Shown here piece after piece: positions 1 to 9,522 of a DNA stretch of 64,000 bases. Source of the stretch: Collinsella aerofaciens (lineage in GTDB: Bacteria > Actinomycetota > Coriobacteriia > Coriobacteriales > Coriobacteriaceae). The notes under the pieces were generated by a model. That model made no database searches. It had not been told where the DNA came from and was given only the letters and a program-made list of their open reading frames with translations. A program made the translations under genes and the position numbers. Position 1 is the first letter of the stretch. Each line of letters begins with the position of its first letter. The stretch covers positions 1 to 64,000 of the forward strand of contig JAJXHK010000006.1 in assembly GCA_021639365.1 (NCBI GenBank), in the 5' to 3' direction.

Positions 1-193
<193 letters not shown>

Positions 194-329
194 GCGGATC
201 CTTTCTTGCATTGAGTGCATTACGTCGTTGTAACCGCACTATTGTAGCCGCGAAATCCCGATCTAGGGCACCTATCAGGACAAATTCATCAGTCAGGGCC
301 GGGCAGCCGGCCCAATCCGAATTTGTCTC

Positions 330-359
330 TTGCGTAACTGTGCATAGTGTATATATACT
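330..359 (+). promoter_or_regulatory. Putative promoter with overlapping palindromic operator for the GntR operon
   Basis: A TTGCGT box at 330-335 and TATACT at 354-359 are 18 bp apart. The palindrome GTATATATAC (349-358) overlaps the -10 box, and a related sequence, GTTATATACAC, follows at 370-380. GntR/YtrA-type repressors commonly bind such sites to regulate their own operon; that link is inference. Confidence 0.4.
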
Positions 360-407
360 GTGCTTACCGGTTATATACACGTGTAGCCCATCAGCTAAGG
401 AGCCGCT

Positions 408-788
408 GTGGACATCATCCTATCCAATTCGAGCGACAAGCCCATCTACGAGCAAATAGCCTCGCAAGTCAAAGCTCAGATCCTTTCGGGCACGCTCGCG
501 GCGGGGGCCAAACTCCCCAGCATCCGTGCACTCGCGAGCGATCTTGGCGTGAGCGTCATCACCACCAAGCGCGCTTACGCCGACCTGGAGCAACTCGGCT
601 TTATCTGCACCGTGCAGGGCAAAGGCTGCTTTGTCGCCGAGGGCAACCAGGAGCTCTTGCGCGAAAACCAGCTCTGCCATATCGAAGAACTGCTTGCGAA
701 AGCGGCGAGCCAAGCCGAAGCCTTGGGCGTCACGCGCGACAAGCTGCACGAGATGCTCGACCTCGTAGCCCCCGAAACCATGCAGTAG
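408..788 (+). CDS. GntR family transcriptional regulator (YtrA-like)
   Basis: A short (126 residue) GntR-type regulator. The N-terminal winged helix-turn-helix covers about residues 10-78 and shows the family pattern PIYEQIASQVKAQI, LPSIRALASDLGVS and YADLEQLGF. The C-terminal part is only about 45 residues, too small for a FadR or HutC effector domain, which fits the YtrA subfamily. The start is GTG at 408, preceded by AAGGAG at 396-401. It lies 23 bp upstream of an ABC ATPase and permease, the usual arrangement in which the regulator represses its own drug- or stress-responsive exporter operon. The ligand cannot be read from the sequence. Confidence 0.88.
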   Translation: MDIILSNSSDKPIYEQIASQVKAQILSGTLAAGAKLPSIRALASDLGVSVITTKRAYADLEQLGFICTVQGKGCFVAEGNQELLRENQLCHIEELLAKAASQAEALGVTRDKLHEMLDLVAPETMQ

Positions 789-811
789 CCATCTGCAAGA
801 AAGGCTATACC

Positions 812-1693
812 ATGCAAAATTTGCTAGAACTCAAAGGTGTATCGCGCCGCGTGAGCGACCGTTTTTCGTTGCGCGACGTCACGCTTGCCGTGGAGCCCGG
901 CCAAATTGTCGGCTTTGTGGGAGCAAACGGTGCCGGCAAGACGACGACCATTCGCGCCGCGCTTGGGCTTATAAAGCTCGATGCCGGCGAGGTGCACCTG
1001 TTTGGGCAGCGCTATGGCGCCGACGCGCCCGACGAGACGCAGCGCCACCTGCGCTCCCGCATCGGCCTCGTCCTGGACACGTGTCCCTTCCCCTCCACGC
1101 TCAAGGTGGGCCAGGTCGAGAGGCTCGTAGGCCCGGCATACCCCACGTGGAGCTGCGAAACGTTCGCCGGATTCATCGACCGATTTGGCCTCGATCCCAA
1201 GACGAAGGTCAAGGACCTCTCCCGCGGCATGGGCATGAAGCTGCAGCTCGCCTGTGCGCTCAGTCACAATGCCAAGCTGCTCGTTTTGGACGAAGCCACC
1301 GCGGGCCTCGATCCCATGGCGCGCGAGGAACTGCTCGACGAGTTGCTTGCCTTTGTCGCCGACGGCCAGCACAGCGTGCTGCTCTCAAGCCACATTACAT
1401 CCGACCTCGATCGCACTGCCGACCGCGTCATCTGCATCGATAACGGCTCGATTGTGTTTGACCTGCCGCGCGAGGACATTACCGACCGAGCCGGCATCAC
1501 CCACTGCACCCAAGCACAGGCGTCCGAGCTCATGGCTTGCGTCGAAGGCGCCCGTGCCGCCCACCACGCCTATAGCGTGGACGTGCTCGTGCCCAACCGT
1601 CGCGAGGCGCTCGAGGCCTTCCCCGAGATTCCCTGCGACCGGGCAACAATTGATGACTATCTTCGCCTCATGCTGAAAGGGGCTTCGAAATGA
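812..1693 (+). CDS. ABC transporter ATP-binding protein
   Basis: A 293-residue ABC ATPase with Walker A GANGAGKTTT near residues 37-46, the signature LSRGMGMKLQLACAL, and Walker B LLVLDEATAGLDP. It belongs to the ABC-2 exporter type found next to YtrA-like regulators. The start chosen is the ATG at 812 (MQNLLELKGVS), where similarity to ABC ATPases begins; the reading frame is open further upstream but that part overlaps the GntR gene in another frame. The stop overlaps the start of the permease gene in an ATGA arrangement (1690-1693), suggesting translational coupling. The C-terminal 70 residues are a poorly conserved tail. The substrate is unknown. Confidence 0.9.
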   Translation: MQNLLELKGVSRRVSDRFSLRDVTLAVEPGQIVGFVGANGAGKTTTIRAALGLIKLDAGEVHLFGQRYGADAPDETQRHLRSRIGLVLDTCPFPSTLKVGQVERLVGPAYPTWSCETFAGFIDRFGLDPKTKVKDLSRGMGMKLQLACALSHNAKLLVLDEATAGLDPMAREELLDELLAFVADGQHSVLLSSHITSDLDRTADRVICIDNGSIVFDLPREDITDRAGITHCTQAQASELMACVEGARAAHHAYSVDVLVPNRREALEAFPEIPCDRATIDDYLRLMLKGASK

Positions 1694-2388
1694 AACGCGC
1701 CTTTATGTCTGAGCTCGCCATCGTCCGCACGCTTGTCCCGAGCATCGCGGGCGTCGGCCTGTTCATCTTCGTCGTACTGACCCTCGCCAACGCATCGGAT
1801 GGCGATTCCGGTATGAGCGCCGGCGCCTGTGCGGTCAGTGCCATGTCGCCCATCGTGGTTATGAACTCGCTGGCCGGCTACGACAATCAAAACGGATGGG
1901 AGCGCTATCGGGCAACGCTGCCCATCTCGCGCAAAGACATCATCTGTGCACGCTACCTGAGCATCATTGTCTTCTCGGCCGTCATGGCGTGCGCCGCCGC
2001 GCTTCTGGGCGTCGTCTCCATCCCGCTCTTCAACAGCGCGGGCATGCCCTCGACGGGACAAACCGTCTTTGAGATCGCAATAGCCTCGGCAGCATCGATG
2101 CTCATCTCCCTCATGATGGTGTTTTTGGCACAGCCGCTGTTCTTTCGATTTGGACACATGGAGGCGCTGCGCCTTTCCGTCGGCCTGTTCGCCCTGCTCG
2201 GATGCCTTGCCATGGCCACGCTGAGCTCCTCCAACCCCATCAGCAACTGGCTCATGTCGATTGCTGGGGCGAATCCCGATCCTGCCGTCCTCGGCTGCCT
2301 GTGCGCAGGAATCGCCGTACTGGCCCTCGTGCTATGCGCACTTAGCTGCATCGTCAGCACCAAGGTCTACCGGGCACGCGACCTGTAG
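1690..2388 (+). CDS. ABC-2 type transporter permease
   Basis: A 232-residue integral membrane protein with about six hydrophobic segments (for example LVPSIAGVGLFIFVVLTLA, IIVFSAVMACAAALLGVVS, SAASMLISLMMVFLAQ and LGCLCAGIAVLALVLCAL). An NGWERYRATLPISRKDIICARY segment lies between the second and third membrane spans; this WxxYxxTLPISR pattern is typical of ABC-2 permeases of the YtrC/BcrB kind. Its start overlaps the end of the ATPase gene by four bases. It is the membrane half of the exporter made with the ATPase at 812-1693. Confidence 0.85.
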   Translation: MKRAFMSELAIVRTLVPSIAGVGLFIFVVLTLANASDGDSGMSAGACAVSAMSPIVVMNSLAGYDNQNGWERYRATLPISRKDIICARYLSIIVFSAVMACAAALLGVVSIPLFNSAGMPSTGQTVFEIAIASAASMLISLMMVFLAQPLFFRFGHMEALRLSVGLFALLGCLAMATLSSSNPISNWLMSIAGANPDPAVLGCLCAGIAVLALVLCALSCIVSTKVYRARDL

Positions 2389-2666
2389 GCGGGCGAATCT
2401 CGACCCACGCAGGTCGTAATCGGCCACAATCGCGCCCCTCAAATCCGTGACAAATGGCATTTCCCCGGCCCGTGCGCAACGTTCTATAATCAAAGCGTCA
2501 CGGGCCTCGGCCCAATTTCGATCATCCAAGGGGATGTCTTTTTGGTCATTGTTCTTTAGGGAACGGTCAATCGCATACAAATTGAAAACGGCCGTCCAAC
2601 GGCCGCGGTTTGTTGCGCCGTTCCGCCTCCGTCATCTGCCACATATGCACCTGATAGGAAAGAACA
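2389..2666. other. Intergenic region with a small hairpin
   Basis: No convincing gene is seen here. A short GC hairpin (CGGCCGT-cca-ACGGCCG, 2589-2605) followed by CGGTTTGTT may end the ABC operon transcript, but its T-run is poor. An AGGAAAG element at 2657-2663 is a likely ribosome binding site for the methyltransferase at 2667. Confidence 0.4.
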
Positions 2667-3404
2667 ATGAACTCTGCGAAATCTCAATCCTTCCCAAAAG
2701 CCACCAGCTTCGACGCGGCACTTGTGCACTCTAAGATTATGGGCCCCAATCCCCTCAAACTCTGCGAAGAGCTCCTTTGCGATGCGAGCATTCCCCGCGG
2801 CGCCCGTGTCTGCGACCTTGGGTCGGGCACCGGCATTACCAGCGCCCTGCTTGCCCGCGAATACGGATTTGACACTTATGCTGTCGACCTGTGGAGCGAT
2901 CCCGTCGAAAACCGCGCGTTCTTCGATTCACTCGGTATTCCCCGCAACACGATTCACCCTGTTAAGGCGGACGCCTCGCAGGGGCTCCCGTTTGAGCACG
3001 ACTATTTTGATGCGGTCGTGAGCATCGACTCGTACAACTACTACGGCCGCGACCCGCACTATCTGAGCGAGCGCTTGCTCCCCTATGTCAGGCGCGGGGG
3101 CATGCTGTATTTGAGCATCCCTGGCATGGCCTGCGACTGCCACGATAATCTGCCCGAATGCCTGCTCAAATCCTGGGCACCCGAGCAGCTCGACTACATG
3201 CACGACATGGCCTGGTGGCGCGCCATGATCGAGCCGACCCCCGGCGTCGAGATTGTCTCGATGCAACCTATGCTCTGCACGGACGAAGCGTGGGAAGACT
3301 GGCTCGCCTGCGACAACGAGTACGCAGCAGGCGACCGCGCTGCCGTTGAATCCGGCGCGCTCGAATACCTCAACACCATCGCCATTGTGCTGAGGAAGCT
3401 CTAA
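2667..3404 (+). CDS. Class I SAM-dependent methyltransferase
   Basis: A 245-residue cytoplasmic enzyme of the Rossmann-fold methyltransferase superfamily. Motif I is VCDLGSGTGITSALL (about residues 47-61), followed by an acidic residue at the end of strand 2 (YAVDLW) and motif III/IV LPFEHDYFDAVVSIDSYNYY. This resembles small-molecule methyltransferases. The substrate cannot be predicted. It stands alone: the ABC operon ends 278 bp upstream and a strong terminator follows at once. Confidence 0.85.
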   Translation: MNSAKSQSFPKATSFDAALVHSKIMGPNPLKLCEELLCDASIPRGARVCDLGSGTGITSALLAREYGFDTYAVDLWSDPVENRAFFDSLGIPRNTIHPVKADASQGLPFEHDYFDAVVSIDSYNYYGRDPHYLSERLLPYVRRGGMLYLSIPGMACDCHDNLPECLLKSWAPEQLDYMHDMAWWRAMIEPTPGVEIVSMQPMLCTDEAWEDWLACDNEYAAGDRAAVESGALEYLNTIAIVLRKL

Positions 3405-3410
3405 ACAATA

Positions 3411-3452
3411 GCCGCGCGAGGCCGTAAACAAACGGCCTCGCGCGGCTTCTTT
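3411..3452 (+). terminator. Rho-independent terminator after the methyltransferase gene
   Basis: A 15-bp perfect stem (3411-3425 pairing with 3432-3446, GCCGCGCGAGGCCGT and complement) has a six-base loop and is followed by TTCTTT. It lies between the convergent methyltransferase and ClC genes, so it may serve both. Confidence 0.85.
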
Positions 3453-3487
3453 AAAACAAGTTCTGAACAACCGTAAAGCGCAATACG

Positions 3488-4777
3488 CTACTTGCGCAGC
3501 GGCTTGGGCAACGGAATGCCGGCGGCGATGACGGCCGCGATGATCATGCAGACGATACCCTTGAGCGGGAAGCACATGAGCAGCAGGCCCACAACCATAA
3601 CAGGCTGGCGCATAACGGCGCCCATCGTCGATGCCGTGCAGACGGCGACGCAAAAGACCGGATCTGCGCCGGTGAGGATGGCAAGGCCGTAGCCCAGGCT
3701 CACGCCCGAGAAGATAACCGGGAAGAAATGGCCGCCACGCCAGCCCATGTTGATGAGGGCGGGTGTCAGCATGGCCTTGACAAGACCGGTCGCGATGAGC
3801 ACACCGGCGGGGATGGTGAGGTAGGTCTCCATAAGTACGTCGGCCTGGGTCTCACCGGCAAACATGGTATAAGGCAGAACTGTGCCGCAGATGGCGAGCG
3901 CCAGACCAGCCAGCATGGCCTTGACGACGGGGCGCTCCCCTATTGCATGGGACAGCGCCTCGCTTGCATGCTCGGAGACAAAGTACAGCCAGCCACAGAC
4001 CGTACCGACGAGAGACAGGGGGATAAGCCAGGCAAGCTCCAGGTTGCCCACCTCGGCGGACTCGAACCTGGGCATGCCCATGCCGCCGCCCACAAGCTGG
4101 CCAAGCAGCAGGTAGGTGCCCAGACCGCCGGCAATCGCAATGCCGTAGACCACAGTCTTTTGCGCCTTGGGGAGCTTGATGGTGATCTCATCGGATGCGG
4201 GGTCCTCGTCGCCGTCGGCGCTACCGGCAAGCGGTGCCACAAAGCCAAAGACGGGCGCGGTAAAGAGTGCCGTCAGGGCAGCCTGAGTGCCCAGCAGCGT
4301 GAGCTCCCTAAACTCGGCGCCAAAGCGACGCATGCGGTCGCCGGCCCAGCTGCACAGACCCGCGATAACACCGGTCAGGCCGGCCTCCGGTCCAATGCTT
4401 CCGCCAAACAGCAGCGGCAGCAATGCCGCAAGCGAAAGCTTGCCGAGGTTGTCGTACGGGTAGCGACCGTCTTGCTTAACCTTGGCCATCACCTGGTTGA
4501 GGTCATCGGTCTTGGTGCCCGTCATCTTTTCGTACAGACCGATCAGCAGGCCGCCCAGCAGGCAGACGAAAAACGGGTACGGCAAAAAACCGAACGGACC
4601 GCTCGCGAGCTCGGGCGAAGCGACGCCCAGCATATGAGGGATCTCGGTCCATAGATAGTCGATACCGTGCTCCATCGCAAAGAAAAACAGCCAGACCGCG
4701 GCGCCCGCAAACGCACCGGTCACGGCCACGCTCACTAAAAACAGTGCACGGTTTTTGGGTTTTGCAAGGTTATCCAT
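3488..4777 (-). CDS. ClC-family chloride channel / H+-Cl- antiporter-like protein
   Basis: A 429-residue polytopic membrane protein. The segment GSIGPEAGLTGVIAG corresponds to the conserved GxxGPE helix of ClC proteins, and GWRGGHFFPVIFSGVSLG near residue 340 matches the GGxFxP motif. About ten hydrophobic helices are visible. Known ClC proteins exchange or conduct chloride, or fluoride in one subgroup. The start ATG at 4777 is preceded by GGGAGG. Its 429 residues match channels without the cytoplasmic CBS domains. A charged loop (about residues 185-205) interrupts the middle of the protein. Confidence 0.87.
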   Translation of the reverse strand: MDNLAKPKNRALFLVSVAVTGAFAGAAVWLFFFAMEHGIDYLWTEIPHMLGVASPELASGPFGFLPYPFFVCLLGGLLIGLYEKMTGTKTDDLNQVMAKVKQDGRYPYDNLGKLSLAALLPLLFGGSIGPEAGLTGVIAGLCSWAGDRMRRFGAEFRELTLLGTQAALTALFTAPVFGFVAPLAGSADGDEDPASDEITIKLPKAQKTVVYGIAIAGGLGTYLLLGQLVGGGMGMPRFESAEVGNLELAWLIPLSLVGTVCGWLYFVSEHASEALSHAIGERPVVKAMLAGLALAICGTVLPYTMFAGETQADVLMETYLTIPAGVLIATGLVKAMLTPALINMGWRGGHFFPVIFSGVSLGYGLAILTGADPVFCVAVCTASTMGAVMRQPVMVVGLLLMCFPLKGIVCMIIAAVIAAGIPLPKPLRK

Positions 4778-4902
4778 CGGGACCTCCCGTGGTCAAAATC
4801 GACAAAGATATGTTTTATTGTAGAGCGAGCGTTGCCCGAACGAGCCAACCATCTGCGCCGCAAACGGCACCATTGGGAGTCATAGTGGGGCAGGCTCAAG
4901 AC

Positions 4903-5442
4903 TTATCCGTTGATAATCGAGGCAATCTCGCACAAATCGTCGGCAAAGTAGATGCCGTGCTGGCGCCTCGGGCTCGAAAGCCCCTTATCAATCATGTGCT
5001 CGAGCAGCGCCTTGAGATCGTTGTAGTAACCGTCCAGGTTATACAGGATGCACGGAGCACTCAGGTGCCCCAACGATACCGCGGACATGACCTCAGCAAT
5101 CTCCTCAAGCGTGCCCGTCCCGCCGGGAAAGGCAATGAAGGCATCACCAAGCTCGATCATCTTGGCCTTGCGCTCGGCCATGTCGCTCGTCACGATGAGG
5201 TCGTCGATACCGTCATGTTGAAACTCGGCCTCGATAAAAAAGCTCGGCTCAACACCCGTCACGTGTCCACCTGCCTCGAGTACGCTATCGGCAAGCGAAC
5301 CCATCAGGCCCGATTTGGACCCGCCGTATACCAGCGCGTGGCCGTTGGAGCCAATCCAGTTGCCCAGTTCTTGCACCGCAGGCAGAAATGCTGGGTCGTT
5401 ACCAACGCTGGCACCCAGGTACACCGTGATGTTCATATGCAA
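4903..5442 (-). CDS. LOG family protein (TIGR00730-type Rossmann fold)
   Basis: A 179-residue protein with the LOG/lysine-decarboxylase-like signature: GGSKSGLMG in the first third and PGGTGTLEE in the middle, the motif that binds nucleotide monophosphates. Characterised members release free cytokinin base from riboside 5'-monophosphate or act as nucleotide 5'-monophosphate nucleosidases; the bacterial role is often unknown. The start ATG (5442) follows GAGGGGG. It shares its strand with the ion channel gene upstream (5473-5898), only 30 bp away, so the two are probably cotranscribed. Confidence 0.87.
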   Translation of the reverse strand: MHMNITVYLGASVGNDPAFLPAVQELGNWIGSNGHALVYGGSKSGLMGSLADSVLEAGGHVTGVEPSFFIEAEFQHDGIDDLIVTSDMAERKAKMIELGDAFIAFPGGTGTLEEIAEVMSAVSLGHLSAPCILYNLDGYYNDLKALLEHMIDKGLSSPRRQHGIYFADDLCEIASIING

Positions 5443-5472
5443 TCCCCCTCGTCGTGACGCGCGGCACCCGTT

Positions 5473-5898
5473 CTAGCGTTGGCGTCGGCGATATTCACGC
5501 ACACGGCGCGACAGGTCGGCGAGCTCATCGCGATCGAGCTCTTCCAAATGCTCAAGATCGTCCATAAAGCGCGCCATGGTGTCCTTTTGGCGCAGCTTGA
5601 TGAGCGTATTGCAGTAGTTCACCGCCACACCCGTGAGCATGGCGATGTAGAAGATGCTGATGACGCTCAGGACGACGGTAATCGCGCGGGCAACCGGCGT
5701 CTCGGCCGGAATATCGCCAAAGCCGATCGTCGACACGGTCTCAAAGCTAAACCACAGGCCGTCGCCAAACGTTAGGGTCGTGGGCTCGGACAGCCAGACG
5801 GCCGTCGAGCACAGCAGATAGAACACAAGAAACAGGCCCGTGATGCGCGCAAAGCCAGCCTGGCGCAACACGTCGGCAAGCGTCCTCAACTTGTTCAT
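5473..5898 (-). CDS. Two-TM potassium channel-like protein
   Basis: A 141-residue protein with one N-terminal membrane helix (GLFLVFYLLCSTAVW), a pore loop carrying the selectivity-filter-like TIGFGDI, and a second helix (AITVVLSVISIFYIAMLTG). It ends in a charged, probably coiled-coil cytoplasmic tail (DDLEHLEELDRDELADLSRR). This is the architecture of simple K+ channel pore modules; the filter is GFGD rather than GYGD. The start is placed at the ATG at 5898 because the codons upstream fall in a palindromic repeat. It probably forms an operon with the LOG gene downstream. Confidence 0.82.
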   Translation of the reverse strand: MNKLRTLADVLRQAGFARITGLFLVFYLLCSTAVWLSEPTTLTFGDGLWFSFETVSTIGFGDIPAETPVARAITVVLSVISIFYIAMLTGVAVNYCNTLIKLRQKDTMARFMDDLEHLEELDRDELADLSRRVREYRRRQR

Positions 5899-5967
5899 CG
5901 CGACCCCTTTTTCCAGACGCCCAATCACATTCGCTCGGTATTGTCCCACGCCTCCCCCGCAAACGGA

Positions 5968-6027
5968 ACTAGTCATTGGGGACGTTCTTAAATGACTAGT
6001 CAAACAAGAACGTCCCCAATGACTAGT
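5968..6027. repeat. REP-like palindrome, family 1 (GGGGACGTTCTT), intact copy
   Basis: Two perfect 22-bp inverted arms (5968-5989 and 6006-6027) enclose a 16-base centre that itself contains AATGACTAGT. The core is CATTGGGGACGTTCTT. Related copies lie at 16058-16138, 16245-16274, 18517-18571 and 22900-22955. It sits between two divergent genes and could also fold in RNA. Confidence 0.85.
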
Positions 6028-6126
6028 CACCGATGCCGGGCGGGACCGTTTTGCGGTGCAGCTGCCGACCAGGTGGGCTGAGCTGGTATCCTTATGTGAA
6101 ATTGTCTCGACTCGATAGGATTGCAT

Positions 6127-8931
6127 GTGAAACCTTCCGCCGTCCTTCGCTTAACCCTATATCGCACCCTGGCCGTCGCGCTGGCCGCACTCGCTGTACT
6201 GAGCGCCGCCGTGCCCGCCCCTGCCTTTGCCGCCGACTCCGACCAGCAGGTCAAGACGGTCCGCGTTGGTTGGCTCGTCAACAACAAAGGCTTCCAGGAA
6301 GGTACGCCGGGCGAGCGCCTCTCGGGATGGGGCTACGAGTACCTCCAGACCCTCTCGTATTACACAAAGGGCTGGCAATACGAATACGTCTCCGGCACCT
6401 TCACCGAGCTTATGGACATGCTCGAGGCGGGCGAAATCGACCTCATGCCCAACATCTCGTATTCACCAGAACGCGAGCAAAAGCTGCTCTTTTCCTCGAA
6501 CCCCGAGGGCACCGAGCGCTACTACATCTACGCCAAGCCCGATCGCGACGACCTTGCCAAGGGCGACCCCCAAGCGCTCCAAGGCCTTACCATCGGCTGC
6601 AACTCTGGCGTTATGCAAACCACCGTCGGCCAGCAGTGGCTCGCCGACGAAGGCGTCACCTGCACCTATAAAGAGATCAACACCGGCAGCGCCCTCTTTG
6701 AGGCGCTTGCAGACGGCGAGGTCGATGCCGTCATCATGAACGACACCATTTCGTCGCCCGATGCGTCGCCCATGTTCTACGTAGGCTCGAGCGACTACTA
6801 TTTTGCCGTTCCCAAAAGCCGCCCCGATTTGATGAATGACATCAATGCCGCCATGACGGCAATCGCCCGCGTCAACCCACGCTATAACGACGAAGTCAAA
6901 TCGAGCTATTCGGCCCAAAACAGCGGCTCATCATCGCTCACCGGCACCGAGACCTCCTGGCTCAAAGCAAACGGCAACACCATCACGCTCGGCTATCTTA
7001 AAAACCAACTTCCCTACTGCACGCAAAATGGCGACGGCGAGATGGAAGGGTCGCTCGCCTCGCTTGCAACGACGCTGCACGACAAGTTTGGCATTACGGT
7101 TACAACAGTCGCGATCTCAAATAACCAGCAAATGCTCAAAGCCCTTTCCAACGGAACCATCGATGTCGCCCTGCCCCTGTTTCGCGACTACTGGCTTGCC
7201 GAACAGAAAGGGGTCATTCAGTCAAACCCGATGGGAACGGTTTCCCTAACCGCCATTCACAGCAGCAACAACCTGAACAGCGACCTTAAGAAAATCGCTT
7301 GTATACAGGACGCGATCGTCAACCATTCTGAGCTCGAGAGCCTCTTCCCCGACGCAACGATAACCGATTATCCGAATGGCAACGAGGCGCTCGAAGCCCT
7401 CAATAAGGGGGAGGCACGTTGCATCATTGTCCCCAGCACGCGCCTGAAAACCATCCGCGACACCTACAACATCGAGGATTTCCAAACACAGGAGCTCACC
7501 GACGCGGCACAGCTATCGTGTTTGATTTCGCGCGGCAAGCCCGAGCTGTTGGGAATCATCAATAAGGGCATCGTCAATGCAGGCGAATCGCTCTCTGCAA
7601 GCAGTTATTCCCCCACATCGTACTCGGCGCAAGAATCGGATGCGTTCCGACTTCTCTACCGCAACCGCATCGTCATTGCGGCAGTCGTCATCTGCATTTT
7701 GCTCACCGGCATCGTCATCCTTGTCTGGTCGCTTCACCGCGCGCAGAAAGAACAGCAGAAAGCCGATGCCGCCAACGCCGCTAAGACAGCATTCCTCACG
7801 CGCATGAGTCACGACATCCGCACGCCGCTCAACGGCATCCTGGGTCTTATCGAAATTGAGGAATTGAAAGACGGCGATATGCGAGTCGCCCGCGAAAGCC
7901 GCGCCAAGGCGCGTGTTGCCGCCAATCACCTGCTCTCGCTAATCAACGACATCCTCGAGATGGGCAAAATCGAGGACCGCAAGCTAACACTGGAACATGC
8001 TCCTTTTAACCTCAAAGAGCTCTGTGACGATGCGCTGGTGCTGTGCAAGCTCCGCGCGTCCGGTAACGGTATCACAATGCAGGACAATAGCCTGCCGTAC
8101 GCCACGGGGCCATACATGATCGGCAGTCCCACCCATATCCGACGGATCATAATCAACCTGCTAGACAACAGTATTAAGTACAACAAGCGCGGCGGCTCCG
8201 TCACCTTTAGCTCACAGACCAAGCCACTCGATGATGGGCGCGCGCTCTTTTGCTTTAGCGTTTCGGATACCGGCATTGGCATGGCTCCCGAGTTTTTAAA
8301 GCATATCTATGAGCCGTTTGCCCAGGAAGGTGACGATGCGCGCAGCAAGTTCCAGGGAACCGGCATGGGCATGCCAATCGTCAAGTCGCTTATTGAACTG
8401 ATGGGCGGCACGATTGAGATTTCGAGTGAGGTTGGCGTGGGGAGTACGTTCAACGTCCAGATTCCGCTCGATATCGACAAGAACCCTCAGGCAAGAGAAC
8501 GTGCGGACGGCCAGGCAAACAGCTGCTCGCTTGCCGGCATGAACGTCCTTTTGGCAGAAGATAACGAGCTCAATGCCGAGATTGCCCAGGCTCTGCTCGA
8601 AAGCGAGGGCATCGTCGTAACTCGCACCGCCGACGGCAACGAAACGATCAACCTATACGTTGGCCGTCCCGCGGGTAGCTTCGATGCGATTCTAATGGAC
8701 ATCATGATGCCGGGCATGGACGGCTACGAGGCAACCCGCGCGATTCGTCTGAGCGAGAAGGCCGATGCGGCCGATATCCCCATCATCGCGCTCACCGCCA
8801 ACGCCTTTGCCGAGGATGCCCAGGCGGCACACGATGCCGGCATGAACGCTCACCTGCCCAAGCCGCTCGACTTTAACAAGCTCAAAAACATGCTCGCCCG
8901 CATCAAGAAATACGGATCCGTTTCGCTATAG
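6127..8931 (+). CDS. Hybrid sensor histidine kinase with two periplasmic-binding-type sensor domains
   Basis: A 934-residue membrane sensor. It has a signal peptide (residues 1-35, ending PAFAAD), two tandem bacterial extracellular solute-binding (SBP family 3) domains at about 40-260 and 285-490, a transmembrane helix near 515-540 (IVIAAVVICILLTGIVILVW), HisKA with FLTRMSHDIRTPLNGI, HATPase (N box DNSIKYNKRGG, DTGIGM, GTGMGMPIV), and a C-terminal receiver with DAILMDIMMPGMDG. The first SBP domain should bind amino-acid-like or small ligands outside the cell. GTG at 6127 is preferred over TTG at 6121 because AGGA at 6117-6120 is then six bases away. No separate output regulator is adjacent. 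Confidence 0.9.
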   Translation: MKPSAVLRLTLYRTLAVALAALAVLSAAVPAPAFAADSDQQVKTVRVGWLVNNKGFQEGTPGERLSGWGYEYLQTLSYYTKGWQYEYVSGTFTELMDMLEAGEIDLMPNISYSPEREQKLLFSSNPEGTERYYIYAKPDRDDLAKGDPQALQGLTIGCNSGVMQTTVGQQWLADEGVTCTYKEINTGSALFEALADGEVDAVIMNDTISSPDASPMFYVGSSDYYFAVPKSRPDLMNDINAAMTAIARVNPRYNDEVKSSYSAQNSGSSSLTGTETSWLKANGNTITLGYLKNQLPYCTQNGDGEMEGSLASLATTLHDKFGITVTTVAISNNQQMLKALSNGTIDVALPLFRDYWLAEQKGVIQSNPMGTVSLTAIHSSNNLNSDLKKIACIQDAIVNHSELESLFPDATITDYPNGNEALEALNKGEARCIIVPSTRLKTIRDTYNIEDFQTQELTDAAQLSCLISRGKPELLGIINKGIVNAGESLSASSYSPTSYSAQESDAFRLLYRNRIVIAAVVICILLTGIVILVWSLHRAQKEQQKADAANAAKTAFLTRMSHDIRTPLNGILGLIEIEELKDGDMRVARESRAKARVAANHLLSLINDILEMGKIEDRKLTLEHAPFNLKELCDDALVLCKLRASGNGITMQDNSLPYATGPYMIGSPTHIRRIIINLLDNSIKYNKRGGSVTFSSQTKPLDDGRALFCFSVSDTGIGMAPEFLKHIYEPFAQEGDDARSKFQGTGMGMPIVKSLIELMGGTIEISSEVGVGSTFNVQIPLDIDKNPQARERADGQANSCSLAGMNVLLAEDNELNAEIAQALLESEGIVVTRTADGNETINLYVGRPAGSFDAILMDIMMPGMDGYEATRAIRLSEKADAADIPIIALTANAFAEDAQAAHDAGMNAHLPKPLDFNKLKNMLARIKKYGSVSL

Positions 8932-8973
8932 TTTGTGCTCAACCACCATGCACGGCCAGAAAGGAAACCAACG

Positions 8974-9453
8974 ATGTTTAGGCCCTTACGTCGAAAGAAA
9001 CGCGCCATCACCGACGAGGAAGCGCGCGAGTTGCTCGCCACCTGCAAGCGCGGCGTCTTTGCCGTCAACGGCGACGATGGCTACCCGTACGCCATTCCCG
9101 TCAACTACTTCTTCGACGCCGAGCACGACAAGATTTATTTCCATGGCGCCAAAGCCGGCCACAAGGTCGACGCACTCAAGCGCGATGACAAGATCTGCTT
9201 TACCGTTTACGGCAACGAGTGGTACAAGGACGATGACTGGGCTCCCTACGTTATGAGTACCGTGGTCTTTGGCCGTTGTCGCCTGGTAGATGAGGCGCCT
9301 GCGTTTATCGAGGATAAAGTCCGCCAGCTCGCGCTTAAGTACTACCCTTCTGCCGATGAAGTCGAGGAAGAAATCGCCAAAGACATCAAGGGCGTCCAAC
9401 TCTACGAGATTTCGATTGAGCATCTTTGCGGCAAGCAGATTCACGAAAAGTAA
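8974..9453 (+). CDS. Pyridoxamine 5'-phosphate oxidase family (NimA-like) flavoprotein
   Basis: A 159-residue protein of the FMN-binding split-barrel family. Visible motifs are KRGVFAVNGDDGYPYAIPVNY near the start and DKICFTVYGNEW in the middle, as in NimA-type (5-nitroimidazole reductase-like) proteins of anaerobes. It probably binds FMN or F420-type flavin and reduces small substrates in the cytoplasm. The start ATG at 8974 has AAAGGAAAC just upstream, and the gene begins 43 bp after the hybrid kinase gene on the same strand. A bidirectional terminator follows. Confidence 0.85.
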   Translation: MFRPLRRKKRAITDEEARELLATCKRGVFAVNGDDGYPYAIPVNYFFDAEHDKIYFHGAKAGHKVDALKRDDKICFTVYGNEWYKDDDWAPYVMSTVVFGRCRLVDEAPAFIEDKVRQLALKYYPSADEVEEEIAKDIKGVQLYEISIEHLCGKQIHEK

Positions 9454-9480
9454 GCCCCTCAGCAAGCCTCATCAATAGCA

Positions 9481-9520
9481 ATATGGCCCGGTTCCAACCC
9501 ACCTTGGAACCGGGCCATAT
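9481..9520. terminator. Bidirectional terminator between convergent genes
   Basis: A perfect 17-bp stem (9481-9497 with 9504-9520, core GGCCCGGTTCCAA) and a six-base loop lie between the convergent ends at 9453 and 9523. Confidence 0.75.
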
Positions 9521-9522
9521 GC